A stretch of 64,000 bases of DNA. Source: Anaerococcus vaginimassiliensis (lineage in GTDB: Bacteria > Bacillota > Clostridia > Tissierellales > Peptoniphilaceae). The stretch spans positions 1,632,880 through 1,696,879 of the forward strand of contig NZ_LR130844.1 in assembly GCF_900626155.1 (NCBI RefSeq), read 5' to 3'. Positions 28,068 to 36,504 of this stretch are shown here, one piece after another. Position 1 is the first letter of the stretch. Every line of letters begins with the position of its first letter. The notes under the pieces are model-generated. The model saw only the letters and a program-made list of their open reading frames with translations, ran no database searches and was not told the origin of the DNA. Made by a program: the position numbers and the translations under genes.

Positions 28068-29295
28068 TAGGATTTATTTCTTCTCCTTTCTGCTGATAAA
28101 AACTACCAGCTTTATCAAGCGGTAGCATATTTCCATTTACAAGATATAAGTCTCCACCTTCTTCAGCTGATATCCTATCTAGGTTTTCTAATTCTCTTAT
28201 GTCATTTGCACTCATCCAACCATTCTGTCTTCCTACAGCATATCCATTCATTCTTGATTCATAGTCTCCTCTTAGAAGTCCATCAAGGTTAAATTTAATA
28301 AAGTAGGATTCTTTTTCTTTCTTTGTTAGTAGTGCTCTTTCCAAAGATTGCTCCCAACGAACAATCCAAGGGTCAAGAGTGTATTTAACAAACTCAAGTG
28401 ACTGCTGTTCTATATTTGAAAATGATGACCTCTCTAGGTCGCCGATCATATGAGGTGGTATTCTGAATATTCTTGCTATCTCATTTAGCTGAAATTTTCT
28501 GGTTTCTAAAAACTGGGCTTCACTTGGTGCTATTGCTATGGGTTGGTATTTCATCCCTTCTTCAAGTACAGCCACTTTGTTGGCGTTCTTAGGCCCTTGA
28601 AAGGCTGCATTCCATGACTCCCTTACTCTTTCTGGGTCTTTGATAATACCTGGGTGTTCTAAAACTCCACCTGGCTGTGCTCCATTTTGGAAGAAAGATG
28701 CACCATAATCTTCACAAGCCATAGCCATACCAATAGCATTTTTAGCCATGGTAATTGGTGAGTAGCCAATAAGGCCATCAAAGCCAAGTCCTGGAATATG
28801 AAGGACATCTCCTTTTAAAAGATAAACTTCTTCTGATTTATGATTGTATTTATAAAATATTTCTCCTTCTTCACTTCTCATAACAGTCATCTTGTTTGGC
28901 ATTAGTGGGTAGAGACCAATAACCTCATTTCTTCCATTACGAATTATCTGAGCATAAGCATTACCCCAAAGTAGTAGATGGGTCATTAGTGTTTCTCTAA
29001 ATACAAATGAAGTCATCTCAGTATTTGGTTCATCGTGCAAAAGAAAATATATGGCATGGCCTTTTGCTTTTTCCTTAGAGTTTGAATCTCCTCTTTTATA
29101 TAGATGAAGAGGAAGTCCTGCTAAGGTTTCAGCAAGAACTCTCACGCATGAATAAACTGCTGTCATTTGCATAGCAGTAAATTCGTTGACATTCCTTCCT
29201 GCTGCAGTTCTTCCAAATAAAAAAGACGATGAAGATATCCTCTCCCCGTCTTTAGGTTTGTCTCTTGACTTGAATATTAAATCTAAAATGTTTAT
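28057..29295 (-). CDS. Portal protein (HK97 family), ATA at the start position
   Basis: The reading frame encodes a phage portal: NVNEFTAMQMTAVYSCVRVL, LPLHLYKRGD, LLLWGNAYAQIIRNGRNEVI, YSPITMAKNAIGMAMA, FSNIEQQSLEFVKYTLDPWI. A consensus ribosome site AGGAGG (29303-29308) lies 7 nt before codon ATA (29293-29295), which starts INILDLIFK where an M is expected. The only conventional start upstream in frame, GTG at 29331, lies above this ribosome site and has none of its own. Either ATA initiates weakly or the start has been mutated. The length from ATA is 412 residues, normal for the family. Confidence 0.85.
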   Translation of the reverse strand: MNILDLIFKSRDKPKDGERISSSSFLFGRTAAGRNVNEFTAMQMTAVYSCVRVLAETLAGLPLHLYKRGDSNSKEKAKGHAIYFLLHDEPNTEMTSFVFRETLMTHLLLWGNAYAQIIRNGRNEVIGLYPLMPNKMTVMRSEEGEIFYKYNHKSEEVYLLKGDVLHIPGLGFDGLIGYSPITMAKNAIGMAMACEDYGASFFQNGAQPGGVLEHPGIIKDPERVRESWNAAFQGPKNANKVAVLEEGMKYQPIAIAPSEAQFLETRKFQLNEIARIFRIPPHMIGDLERSSFSNIEQQSLEFVKYTLDPWIVRWEQSLERALLTKKEKESYFIKFNLDGLLRGDYESRMNGYAVGRQNGWMSANDIRELENLDRISAEEGGDLYLVNGNMLPLDKAGSFYQQKGEEINPNEE

Positions 29296-29370
29296 ATTAC
29301 CACCTCCTAAAAGTAGGCATGAAAAAAGCACCTACTAATGTAGATGCTAAAAAAATATCATGAATATATG

Positions 29371-29790
29371 TTAAAACCACTTTGACTTTTCTTTTCTAAA
29401 TTTAGGAATCTCTCCATAAGCATATGGATTATAATTATCTATATTACATCCAAATTCTTTTAATTCTATTATTTTATTATCAAAATCCCATTTAACCAAA
29501 GAAATTCCATTAAATTCATCAATTTTCCCATTATTCATCACTGATTTAAAATGCCATTCCACAATTGATTGGTCTTTAAAGTCTAAAAATTGTACAATAT
29601 CCCATGTTTCAACTTTTGCACGACTGTTCCATTCTTTAAACCATAACTCGAGTGTACTGCGATTATTATACTTTGGCCCCCAACTTTCTGTATACACAAT
29701 ATCATTAGCAAAAATATCTTTAATTCCTAAGTCTTGTTTTTTTATCCACATATCAAACCATAAACGAATAATATCTTCTCTATTCCTCAT
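29371..29790 (-). CDS. NTF2/SnoaL-like small protein (phage moron)
   Basis: The 139-residue protein (ATG 29790, GAGGTGATATTC before it) has the cone-shaped SnoaL/NTF2 pattern: NREDIIRLWFDMWIKKQDLG, IFANDIVYTESWGPKYNNRS, LWFKEWNSRAKVETWDIV and FNGISLVKWDFDNKIIEL. It lies between the large terminase and the portal, where no structural gene is needed, with 44 nt upstream and about 75 nt downstream of non-coding DNA. Such inserted genes (morons) often serve the lysogen. Members of this fold bind or convert diverse small molecules; no catalytic residue can be assigned. Confidence 0.8.
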   Translation of the reverse strand: MRNREDIIRLWFDMWIKKQDLGIKDIFANDIVYTESWGPKYNNRSTLELWFKEWNSRAKVETWDIVQFLDFKDQSIVEWHFKSVMNNGKIDEFNGISLVKWDFDNKIIELKEFGCNIDNYNPYAYGEIPKFRKEKSKWF

Positions 29791-29834
29791 GAATATCACC
29801 TCAAAAATGTTTCTATTTTATTTATATACCCATA

Positions 29835-31424
29835 TTAAAAAACAATCAGACCCCTATCGTCATAAACAGATTCACTTGTATCATTGCCACACCTTATAGC
29901 CCTGTCAAGTGCCATAATTGTAGCTATAACTCCATCTATTTTTTCTGTAGACTTTTCTTTGTCTGCCTTTATGTTTCCAGCTGGATCTGTTCGAATAAAG
30001 ATATTATCCATCATCCACCTTAATACTGGATGACCTCCATGGGCTATTTTTCTTTCGAGAGTTAGTTTCATTAGTTCTTTAGTTGGTGGAGACATATCTT
30101 TAAATCCTTGACCAAATGGAACTACTGTAAAACCCATGCCTTCTAAGTTTTGAACCATCTGAACTGCTCCCCACCTGTCAAAGGCAATTTCTCGGATGTT
30201 ATATTTCTCACCTAAGTCTTCTATAAATTTTTCTATAAACCCATAATGAACAACATTACCTTCTGTTGTCATAATATAGCCTTGTTTTTCCCATAGGTCA
30301 TAGTTTACATGGTCTCTTTTTACTCTTAGGTCGAGGTTGTCTTCTGGTAACCAAAAGTAAGGTAATATTTGATATTTATCATCTTCGTCTATTGGAGGAA
30401 AGACTAAAACAAAGGCTGTAATATCCGTTGTGCTTGATAGGTCAAGACCTCCATAACAAACTCTGCCTTTTAATTCTTCTTCATTAACAATAAAATTACA
30501 TAGGTCCCATTTTTCCATAGGCATCCACCTAATTGCTTGCTTGACCCATTGGTTAAGTCTTAGTTGCCTAAAGGCATTTTCTTCAGTTGGGTTTTGCTTA
30601 GCCGATTCACAAGCTTGTCTTACTTTTTCTATAGGAACTGTAATTCCAAGAGACGGATTTGCCTTATGCCATACTTTTTCATCTGTCCAATCGTCTTCTC
30701 TATCTGCTCCATAAATCACAGGATAAAAAGTTGGATCAGTTTTTCTTCCTTCCAGTATATCAACTGCCTTTTGATGCGTCTCATAGCAGATTGATTTTGT
30801 ATCTGTTCCTGCAGTTGTTATAAGAAAATATAGAGGTTGGGTTCTTGCATCGCCAGACCCTTTTGTCATAACATCAAATAATTTTCTATTTGGCTGAGTG
30901 TGAAGTTCGTCAAATACGACACCATGAATATTAAATCCGTGTTTGGAATAAGCCTCTGCAGATAGAACTTGATAGAAAGAATTGGTAGGTTTATAAATCA
31001 TCCTCTTTTGAGATGCTAGAATTTTTACTCTTTTAGATAAGGCTGGGCTCATCCTTACCATATCAGCTGCAACATCAAAGACGATTGTTGCTTGTTGCCT
31101 ATCAGCAGCACAACCATAAACTTCTGCTCTTTCCTCTCCATCACCGCAAGTAAGGAGGAGTGCTACAGCAGCTGCAAGTTCTGACTTTCCCATTTTCTTT
31201 GGTATTTCAATATAGGCTGTATTAAATTGTCGATACCCTGTATCTTTCACAATTCCAAACAAGTCTCTAATGATTTCTTCTTGCCAGTCAATAAGCTTGA
31301 AATCTTTACCTGCCCATCTACCTTTTGTATGTTTTAGGCATTCTATAAAGGTGACAGCATAGTCTGCTTTATTTTTATCATAGTGAGATGTAGGTAGCAT
31401 AAATTTTGTTGGTTTATATTTCAT
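29835..31424 (-). CDS. Terminase large subunit (TerL)
   Basis: The 529-residue packaging motor has an N-terminal ATPase with AYIEIPKKMGKSELAAA (Walker A) and HGVVFDELHTQ (Walker B DE). The C-terminal nuclease has YGGLDLSSTTDITAFVLVFP (first acidic residue), REIAFDRWGAVQMVQN and NIKADKEKSTEKIDGVIATI (last acidic residue). It belongs to the HK97-like TerL group, usually with cos cleavage assisted by an HNH protein, one of which is at 37.2 kb. It is separated from the small subunit gene by a 5-kb DNA-modification island. Confidence 0.95.
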   Translation of the reverse strand: MKYKPTKFMLPTSHYDKNKADYAVTFIECLKHTKGRWAGKDFKLIDWQEEIIRDLFGIVKDTGYRQFNTAYIEIPKKMGKSELAAAVALLLTCGDGEERAEVYGCAADRQQATIVFDVAADMVRMSPALSKRVKILASQKRMIYKPTNSFYQVLSAEAYSKHGFNIHGVVFDELHTQPNRKLFDVMTKGSGDARTQPLYFLITTAGTDTKSICYETHQKAVDILEGRKTDPTFYPVIYGADREDDWTDEKVWHKANPSLGITVPIEKVRQACESAKQNPTEENAFRQLRLNQWVKQAIRWMPMEKWDLCNFIVNEEELKGRVCYGGLDLSSTTDITAFVLVFPPIDEDDKYQILPYFWLPEDNLDLRVKRDHVNYDLWEKQGYIMTTEGNVVHYGFIEKFIEDLGEKYNIREIAFDRWGAVQMVQNLEGMGFTVVPFGQGFKDMSPPTKELMKLTLERKIAHGGHPVLRWMMDNIFIRTDPAGNIKADKEKSTEKIDGVIATIMALDRAIRCGNDTSESVYDDRGLIVF

Positions 31425-31516
31425 TTGACCTCCTTCCTTGAAAAATAGGCATAAAAAATACTAGCCGTTAGCTAGTTCACTACGAGAAAAAGAGCCTTCG
31501 CTCAATTTCTTGATTT

Positions 31517-31747
31517 CTAATTATTTTGTTTTCCTAATTCATAGGCCTCTTTTAACATTTCTTTTAATGACCATACTGAAACTTCTAAAAAGTCTTCTGA
31601 ATCATTGTTTCTTTTTTCTAAGTCTCCTCTTTCTTCTATTGCATAAGAATGTTTCTTGGCAATTTCTAAAAGTGCTTTATCTCTTTTTTCATTAATTCTT
31701 TTGGTGGCCTCTAAAAAGCATTGCCTTTTCAATTCTTGGTTTGTCAT
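31517..31747 (-). CDS. Hypothetical coiled-coil phage protein
   Basis: The 76-residue charged protein (ELKRQCFLEATKRINEKRDK, KKHSYAIEERGDLEKRNN, SLKEMLKEAYELGKQNN) is predicted mostly helical. It abuts the next gene (ATG at 31747, preceding stop at 31748), so it is expressed with it. No family recognised. Its position before TerL suggests a minor packaging or regulatory role, without direct evidence. Confidence 0.55.
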   Translation of the reverse strand: MTNQELKRQCFLEATKRINEKRDKALLEIAKKHSYAIEERGDLEKRNNDSEDFLEVSVWSLKEMLKEAYELGKQNN

Positions 31748-32080
31748 TTATCTCACTCCTCTTTTCTTATTCTTTTGGAGATTGTCTATAAAGTCATCAA
31801 ACCATTTCGCTCCAATCTCAAGTCTTATAATTGGAAGTCTTCCTAACTTGTTGTATTTTAAACTTACTATCCTTAAGTCTTCAGGAAGGCTAGTTCCATA
31901 AAATTCGTTAATTGTTTTTCCCATTGTGATATAAATTGTGTCATCTTCAAGGTAGTCTTTTAAATAATCTTGGAAAGCTAAGTCTCCATTTTCTCCTTCG
32001 TAAAGTCCAAGCATTGTAATTGCTGAAGAGTCGATTAACTCATTTAAATCTTCCTGTGTTTTCATGTATTTGTATGCCAT
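31748..32080 (-). CDS. Hypothetical phage protein
   Basis: ATG at 32080 is preceded by GGAGAAAAAT, giving 110 residues starting MAYKYMKTQEDLNELIDSS. It contains GLYEGENGDLAFQDYLKDYL and IVSLKYNKLGRLPIIRLEIG. Similar small proteins occur near terminase genes in Firmicute prophages; no function is known to me. It is followed without gap by another small gene, then the TerL gene. Acidic, no membrane segment. Confidence 0.6.
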   Translation of the reverse strand: MAYKYMKTQEDLNELIDSSAITMLGLYEGENGDLAFQDYLKDYLEDDTIYITMGKTINEFYGTSLPEDLRIVSLKYNKLGRLPIIRLEIGAKWFDDFIDNLQKNKKRGVR

Positions 32081-32165
32081 ATTTTTCTCCTTATCTTTTT
32101 GTATGTACATATAACCGTACTGTCAAAAATAAGTCAAGTTAATTAAAGGATATAATGGCTATATT

Positions 32166-32390
32166 TCAACCTTTACTCGATATCTTTTCTATTCTATCCA
32201 CTCTGAAAATTACATTTAACATTGAACCATTATCCCATTTTACTAGGATTGATCCAATGGCATCCACCCCGTAAACTGTGCCTAAAGTTCCAACTGGAGG
32301 TGCTTGGTCATCTTCCATTTGGATTAGTTTCACTCTCGTACCTACTGGATACGCCTCTTTTAATTTTTGTATAATTTCCCTTGAAATCAT
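32166..32390 (-). CDS. DUF4314 small protein
   Basis: The 74-residue protein reads MISREIIQKLKEAYPVGTRV, then VKLIQMEDDQAPPVGTLGTV and ILVKWDNGSMLNVIFRVDRI. This is the DUF4314 family, a small SH3-like beta barrel common in phages next to DNA-modification and terminase genes. GAGGTGATTAG precedes ATG. Molecular role unknown; the fold suggests protein or nucleic-acid binding. Confidence 0.8.
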   Translation of the reverse strand: MISREIIQKLKEAYPVGTRVKLIQMEDDQAPPVGTLGTVYGVDAIGSILVKWDNGSMLNVIFRVDRIEKISSKG

Positions 32391-32433
32391 CTAATCACCT
32401 CACACACATATATCACTTAATTCAAGATTTATA

Positions 32434-33876
32434 TCAAGTCTTATTTGCAGTATTTATAAGTCTTTTGAAAATATATATAGCGCATGGAAGAGCAATTCCA
32501 TTGCCCCACATTTTATATTCTGCAGAATCAGTATGAGGATTTTTAAGCCATTTTAATATCTGCTTATCTGTTTTCTTCTTTTTAAGACCTTTTATTTCAG
32601 CATCCTTATCAAAAACTTCTCTCCAAAAAGACAAGTCCTCATCTGTTGGATTTTCTATTTCTAAGTTATCACACCAGTAATCTGGGAACCCTTGTAATCT
32701 TCCACATTCTTTTGGTGTTAGTCTCCTTACAAGTCTCTGGTTTACAAGCGGTGGGTCTTTATAATCAGTAGCCAGTAAAGGTGATGATATATTTTTATCT
32801 GCTTTTGTAAAATATGAGTTCTTACTCATTGAATAGGTATCTTCAACAATAGCTACCCCTCCTTGATTCCTGGTAGGCGTATTTCCAGATGTATCTATAG
32901 TCCTTGAAACGTCACACTCGTAAATATTATGTCTTTCATTTTTAGTATTTTCTGAAGTTTGTCTTATATCGTAGACTACAAATGGTTGGTTATTTCCACC
33001 TTGTCCTAAGTTTGATGCAAGTGTTTGTGTTTCTTTTAATGGTCCTTTATACCTTGAGTCTTGACTGTGATTTTCAAAAACGAATGGTGCAATTCCTCCA
33101 CTTGCTCTCAAGGTTCCGCTTTCATCAGAATAAAAGTCCATCCTTTCTCCACCTTGGTCATTTAAACAGATTGTTCTATTAAAGCTTTCTTTAATGGCTC
33201 TGGTATTTCTTTTCCCTTTCTCGCAGCCCTGTGAAGTATTCCCTGACAAGCTTTTTTGCTCAAATAATATTTCTCTGGAACTTCCTCCATCAAGATCTGC
33301 GACAAGGAAGATTCTTCTCCTTCGTTGGGGTACTCCAAAGTATTTAGCATCAAGGACTCTCCAAGCAAGGGAAAAATTGTCTCCCAGGATTTTTCCTGCA
33401 CTTTTCCACCTCGAAGGTCGAGGAAGTTTAATTGTGGAATCTTTAATTCTTGTAATTTCTTCAAGGACGCATCTAAAATCCTCTCCTTTGTTAGATGAGA
33501 AGGCTCCTGGCACATTTTCCCATAGTAGGTATCTTGGATACTTACCATTAGTTTTACACCTCATTTCTTTTATAACTCTTGTGGCCTCATAAAAAAGGTT
33601 GGATTTTTCTCCTTCAAGTCCTGCCCTTTTACCAGCAATTGATAAATCTTGACAAGGACTGCCAAAGGAGATAATATCAACGGGTTCAATTCCATACCCG
33701 TCGATATCTTTTATATCTCCTAAATGTTTAATTTGAGGTAGGTTTTTCTGTGTAACTCTTATTGGAAAAGGCTCAACCTCCGATGCCCATATAGGTTTTA
33801 TTTCACAAAAAATAGCAGCTAAAGGAAATCCTCCACTGCCGTCAAATAGTGAACCTAATCTTAGTTCTTTATTCAT
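32434..33876 (-). CDS. DNA cytosine-5 methyltransferase
   Basis: ATG at 33876 starts MNKELRLGSLFDGSGGFPLA (motif I, SAM binding). It continues with FGSPCQDLSIAGKRAG (motif IV, catalytic Cys in PCQ), LLWENVPGAFSS (motif VI ENV), FGVPQRRRRIFLVADL (motif VIII QRRRR), a variable target-recognition region and RLTPKECGRLQGFPDYW with MWGNGIALPCA (motifs IX-X). About 480 residues, full length. It methylates cytosine in a site that cannot be read from sequence. No restriction nuclease gene is adjacent, so it is likely a protective phage methylase, fed by the SAM synthetase 2 kb upstream in the same operon. Confidence 0.95.
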   Translation of the reverse strand: MNKELRLGSLFDGSGGFPLAAIFCEIKPIWASEVEPFPIRVTQKNLPQIKHLGDIKDIDGYGIEPVDIISFGSPCQDLSIAGKRAGLEGEKSNLFYEATRVIKEMRCKTNGKYPRYLLWENVPGAFSSNKGEDFRCVLEEITRIKDSTIKLPRPSRWKSAGKILGDNFSLAWRVLDAKYFGVPQRRRRIFLVADLDGGSSREILFEQKSLSGNTSQGCEKGKRNTRAIKESFNRTICLNDQGGERMDFYSDESGTLRASGGIAPFVFENHSQDSRYKGPLKETQTLASNLGQGGNNQPFVVYDIRQTSENTKNERHNIYECDVSRTIDTSGNTPTRNQGGVAIVEDTYSMSKNSYFTKADKNISSPLLATDYKDPPLVNQRLVRRLTPKECGRLQGFPDYWCDNLEIENPTDEDLSFWREVFDKDAEIKGLKKKKTDKQILKWLKNPHTDSAEYKMWGNGIALPCAIYIFKRLINTANKT

Positions 33877-33877
33877 C

Positions 33878-34474
33878 TTAAATACCCCAAAAATCAAAAA
33901 ATGCACTACTTGCTGCTAAATCAGCATATGGTGTGCATTTTTCAATAACCTTATTTTCTATCCATTTTGGAATAAAATCAATTTTATTATATTGTCCAAA
34001 ACCACCAAACAAACACTTCATGGCAACATTTCTAGCTTTTACAGCGTCATCAAATGTATCGTAGTAGCCCAAGTGAATATCTTTGCCACTAATTTTTATT
34101 CTTGCTCTAAACTTATTTCTTGGTTTATAGAAACTTACTCCAACAACTCCAGAAGTATTATTTTTTTGCAAGCCTTGATTTATTTGATTCTGCTGATGAG
34201 TGCAATACCTTATATTACAGGCTCTATTATCTAGAGTATCCATGTTAATGTGATCTATCTCAAAACCATCTATGTGAGGAAATAAATAATCATGTAGGAC
34301 TCTACCTTTTGAATCCATCATGTACATATTTTCATAGCCTTGTCTACAATAATAGAAATTCACATTTTTTATTTCATTAACTCTATTTGCATCTAGTTTG
34401 AAAATTACACCGTCTTCAGTTTCTCCTAAAGCAATACCAGAGTCTTCAGATAAATAATATTTTATGTTACTCAT
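33878..34474 (-). CDS. HNH homing endonuclease with AP2 domain
   Basis: The 198-residue protein has a HNH core (FPHIDGFEIDHINMDTLDNR, then NIRYCTHQQNQINQ, about 85-115) and an AP2-like DNA-binding domain (GVVGVSFYKPRNKFRARI, HLGYYDTFDDAVKARN, about 125-170). This is the standard plan of free-standing phage homing endonucleases. It is wedged between two methyltransferase genes, overlapping the upstream one by 8 nt and ending 2 nt before the downstream one. It is a selfish element that probably invaded the island. A C-terminal tail (about 175-198) is unassigned. Confidence 0.9.
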   Translation of the reverse strand: MSNIKYYLSEDSGIALGETEDGVIFKLDANRVNEIKNVNFYYCRQGYENMYMMDSKGRVLHDYLFPHIDGFEIDHINMDTLDNRACNIRYCTHQQNQINQGLQKNNTSGVVGVSFYKPRNKFRARIKISGKDIHLGYYDTFDDAVKARNVAMKCLFGGFGQYNKIDFIPKWIENKVIEKCTPYADLAASSAFFDFWGI

Positions 34475-35720
34475 CTTTTAGAACCTCCGAATACTTGTAT
34501 TCTTTACCTTCTCTTAGAAGTTTTATCTCATCATCACTACCAACTAGATTTAAATATCTTTTTACTGCTACATCAACAAATTTAGGTTCTATTTCTATTC
34601 CATAGCAGATTCGATTAAGCTCCTCACAGGCAATTAATGTAGATGCACTTCCTAAAAATCCATCAAGGACTAAGCCATTCGTTTGTGTAGATTGTTTAAT
34701 TAGGTAGGCAATGAGAGGTACTGGTTTTGATGATGGATGACCACATCCTTCTTTTTCTGAATCTTTAATTCCATCGAATTCAAAGACTGCTGTTTGTTTT
34801 TGATCTCCATACCAGTTATGCTTTCCATCTTTTCTCCAACCAAAAATAATAGGCTCCATATTAAATTTCCAATCTGTTCTCATGAAAGGAGCTCTTGGTT
34901 TTTTCCAAATAAGCCCTGCACCAACTTTAAATCCTGCATCTTCAAAAGCATCATAGAAAACTCTAGCTTTCATAGTTGCATAGAATTCATAAATTGATGC
35001 ATCCTTAGCCATTGCGTCTTTAAAGTTTGTAAAGACCTTCATTAAAAATTCATAGGCCTCTTTATCATTTAAGTTGTCATTTTTAATTGTTCCCGATTTA
35101 TTTTTTAATTCAACAAAATATGGTGCATCGGTACATACTAAATTGACCTTAGTTTCGCCTAGTAACTTTTCAAAAGTATCCCATAGAGTAGAATCTCCAC
35201 AGATAACTTTATGTCGACCTAGAGTCCAAATATCTCCTTCCTTGGAAAAAATAGGCTTTTTAAGTTCTTCTTCAACATCAAAGTCATCTTCTTCAGCCTC
35301 TACGCCAAGGTCAAAGAGCGAAGATAATTCTTCAGTTGAAAATCCTGTAAGCTCTACATTAAATCCATAATCTTCTAGGGATTCAATTTCAACTCTCAAT
35401 AGTTCTTCATCCCAACCAGCATCAAGACTTAGCTTATTATCAGCAAGTACATATGCTTTTCTTTGTGCCTCTGTGAGATGATTTTCTAAAATACATGGAA
35501 CTTTATTTAGTCCTAGTTTCTTAGCCGCTAGAAGTCTGCAATGTCCTGCTGTAATAACATTCTCATCTGAAATTAAGATAGGATTTAAAAATCCAAATTC
35601 TTTTATAGATGCAGCTACCTTATTAATTTGTTCGTCAGTATGTGTTCTAGCATTATTAATATATGGGATGAGTTCATCTACATTTTTTAATTCATATTGT
35701 AATAGTCCTTCTTTCATCAT
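34467..35720 (-). CDS. ParB-like nuclease domain / adenine-or-cytosine-N4 DNA methylase
   Basis: The protein of about 417 residues joins a ParB/Srx-like domain (about 5-110: YINNARTHTDEQINKVAASI, VITAGHCRLLAAKKLG) to an amino-methyltransferase domain (about 165-400: GDIWTLGRHKVICGDSTL, VNLVCTDAPYFVEL, GLVLDGFLGSASTLIACEEL). The catalytic tetrapeptide is DAPY, not the usual DPPY, and the SAM motif is DGFLGSAS rather than DPFxGSGS, so activity may be altered. ATG at 35720 overlaps the SAM-synthetase stop. ParB-methylase fusions are common phage modification enzymes. Confidence 0.88.
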   Translation of the reverse strand: MMKEGLLQYELKNVDELIPYINNARTHTDEQINKVAASIKEFGFLNPILISDENVITAGHCRLLAAKKLGLNKVPCILENHLTEAQRKAYVLADNKLSLDAGWDEELLRVEIESLEDYGFNVELTGFSTEELSSLFDLGVEAEEDDFDVEEELKKPIFSKEGDIWTLGRHKVICGDSTLWDTFEKLLGETKVNLVCTDAPYFVELKNKSGTIKNDNLNDKEAYEFLMKVFTNFKDAMAKDASIYEFYATMKARVFYDAFEDAGFKVGAGLIWKKPRAPFMRTDWKFNMEPIIFGWRKDGKHNWYGDQKQTAVFEFDGIKDSEKEGCGHPSSKPVPLIAYLIKQSTQTNGLVLDGFLGSASTLIACEELNRICYGIEIEPKFVDVAVKRYLNLVGSDDEIKLLREGKEYKYSEVLKDE

Positions 35721-36499
35721 ATTAGCCCCCACTTAGCAAATTCCTCAAAACCACCAATAGAGTTAATGTAGTTTCTAGCAATTTCTACAATTTCTGAATA
35801 TGGTCTACCATCAACAGTTTCATCCCCGATTGCACAGGATAATTCAATCTCTTTATTTTCATCTTGTGCCTTTAGGTGGGCATAAATATTAACTGATACA
35901 TCGGCCTTGGATAGGTCTTTACCATGAAGGCCTCCACCCGTTACTGCTCGTCCCATATCTGAGCCGAGTTTTCTATTTGTCGCTCCAGTATCAACATTAA
36001 ATCCTCCAGTCCAATCTCCAAGTGGATTCACGATAGTTTTTGGATAAATTGATTTTAAGATTTCTGTAGATATATTTGACTGGCATATGATGAGTTTATC
36101 TCCATCAAGAATGTATTTTCCATCGTAAGGATAATTAGAAAAAATTTCACGAGCAATTAGAGATAGTTTCTTTTCTTCATCTGATATAGGTACTCCCTTA
36201 AAGATTCCATTGTCACCACATCTTATCTTTTCTTTTTGATTATTTGATAGGTGGATATCCTGTTCTACTATTTTAATATCTGCTTTGATATCTCCAGCTA
36301 TCCTCTTAATCGCTGTTTCAATTTCTTTTTTATTTAGATTACAATCTGTTTCTATAATTACATGACAATTTCCATGTCCCAGCAAAACTTCAACTGCTAT
36401 TTTAGGATTATCTTTTGCTTTATATGCTAAATCTACAATTGCACCAGCGATGCAATCTGCTATTTTATCTGGATGCTTTGGATTTACTTTTTCAAACAA
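35717..36499 (-). CDS. Phage S-adenosylmethionine synthetase (MetK-like)
   Basis: The 260-residue protein has recognisable MetK motifs: KVNPKHPDKIADCIAGAIVD (substrate loop HPDK), IRCGDNGIFKGVP (GDxG loop) and NPLGDWTGGFNVDTGATNR, then AVTGGGLHGKDLSKADVS (the Gly-rich loop and KD motif). It is much shorter than chromosomal MetK (about 390 residues), as usual for phage versions. Start TTG at 36499 follows GAGGAGGTAATAAAT. It makes S-adenosylmethionine from methionine and ATP, and lies directly upstream of two DNA methyltransferase genes that consume it. Confidence 0.88.
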   Translation of the reverse strand: MFEKVNPKHPDKIADCIAGAIVDLAYKAKDNPKIAVEVLLGHGNCHVIIETDCNLNKKEIETAIKRIAGDIKADIKIVEQDIHLSNNQKEKIRCGDNGIFKGVPISDEEKKLSLIAREIFSNYPYDGKYILDGDKLIICQSNISTEILKSIYPKTIVNPLGDWTGGFNVDTGATNRKLGSDMGRAVTGGGLHGKDLSKADVSVNIYAHLKAQDENKEIELSCAIGDETVDGRPYSEIVEIARNYINSIGGFEEFAKWGLI

Positions 36500-36504
36500 A
36501 TTTA

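Noticed and set aside
33162-33592. Alternate-frame and antisense open frames inside the cytosine methylase
   Set aside because: The methylase has all its motifs in order across this region. Unlike the nested HNH in the intein, these frames show no recognisable protein.
35717-36499. SAM synthetase as a broken chromosomal metK
   Set aside because: It has a start, a ribosome site, the key loops and an overlap with the next phage gene, and phage MetK proteins are naturally shorter.
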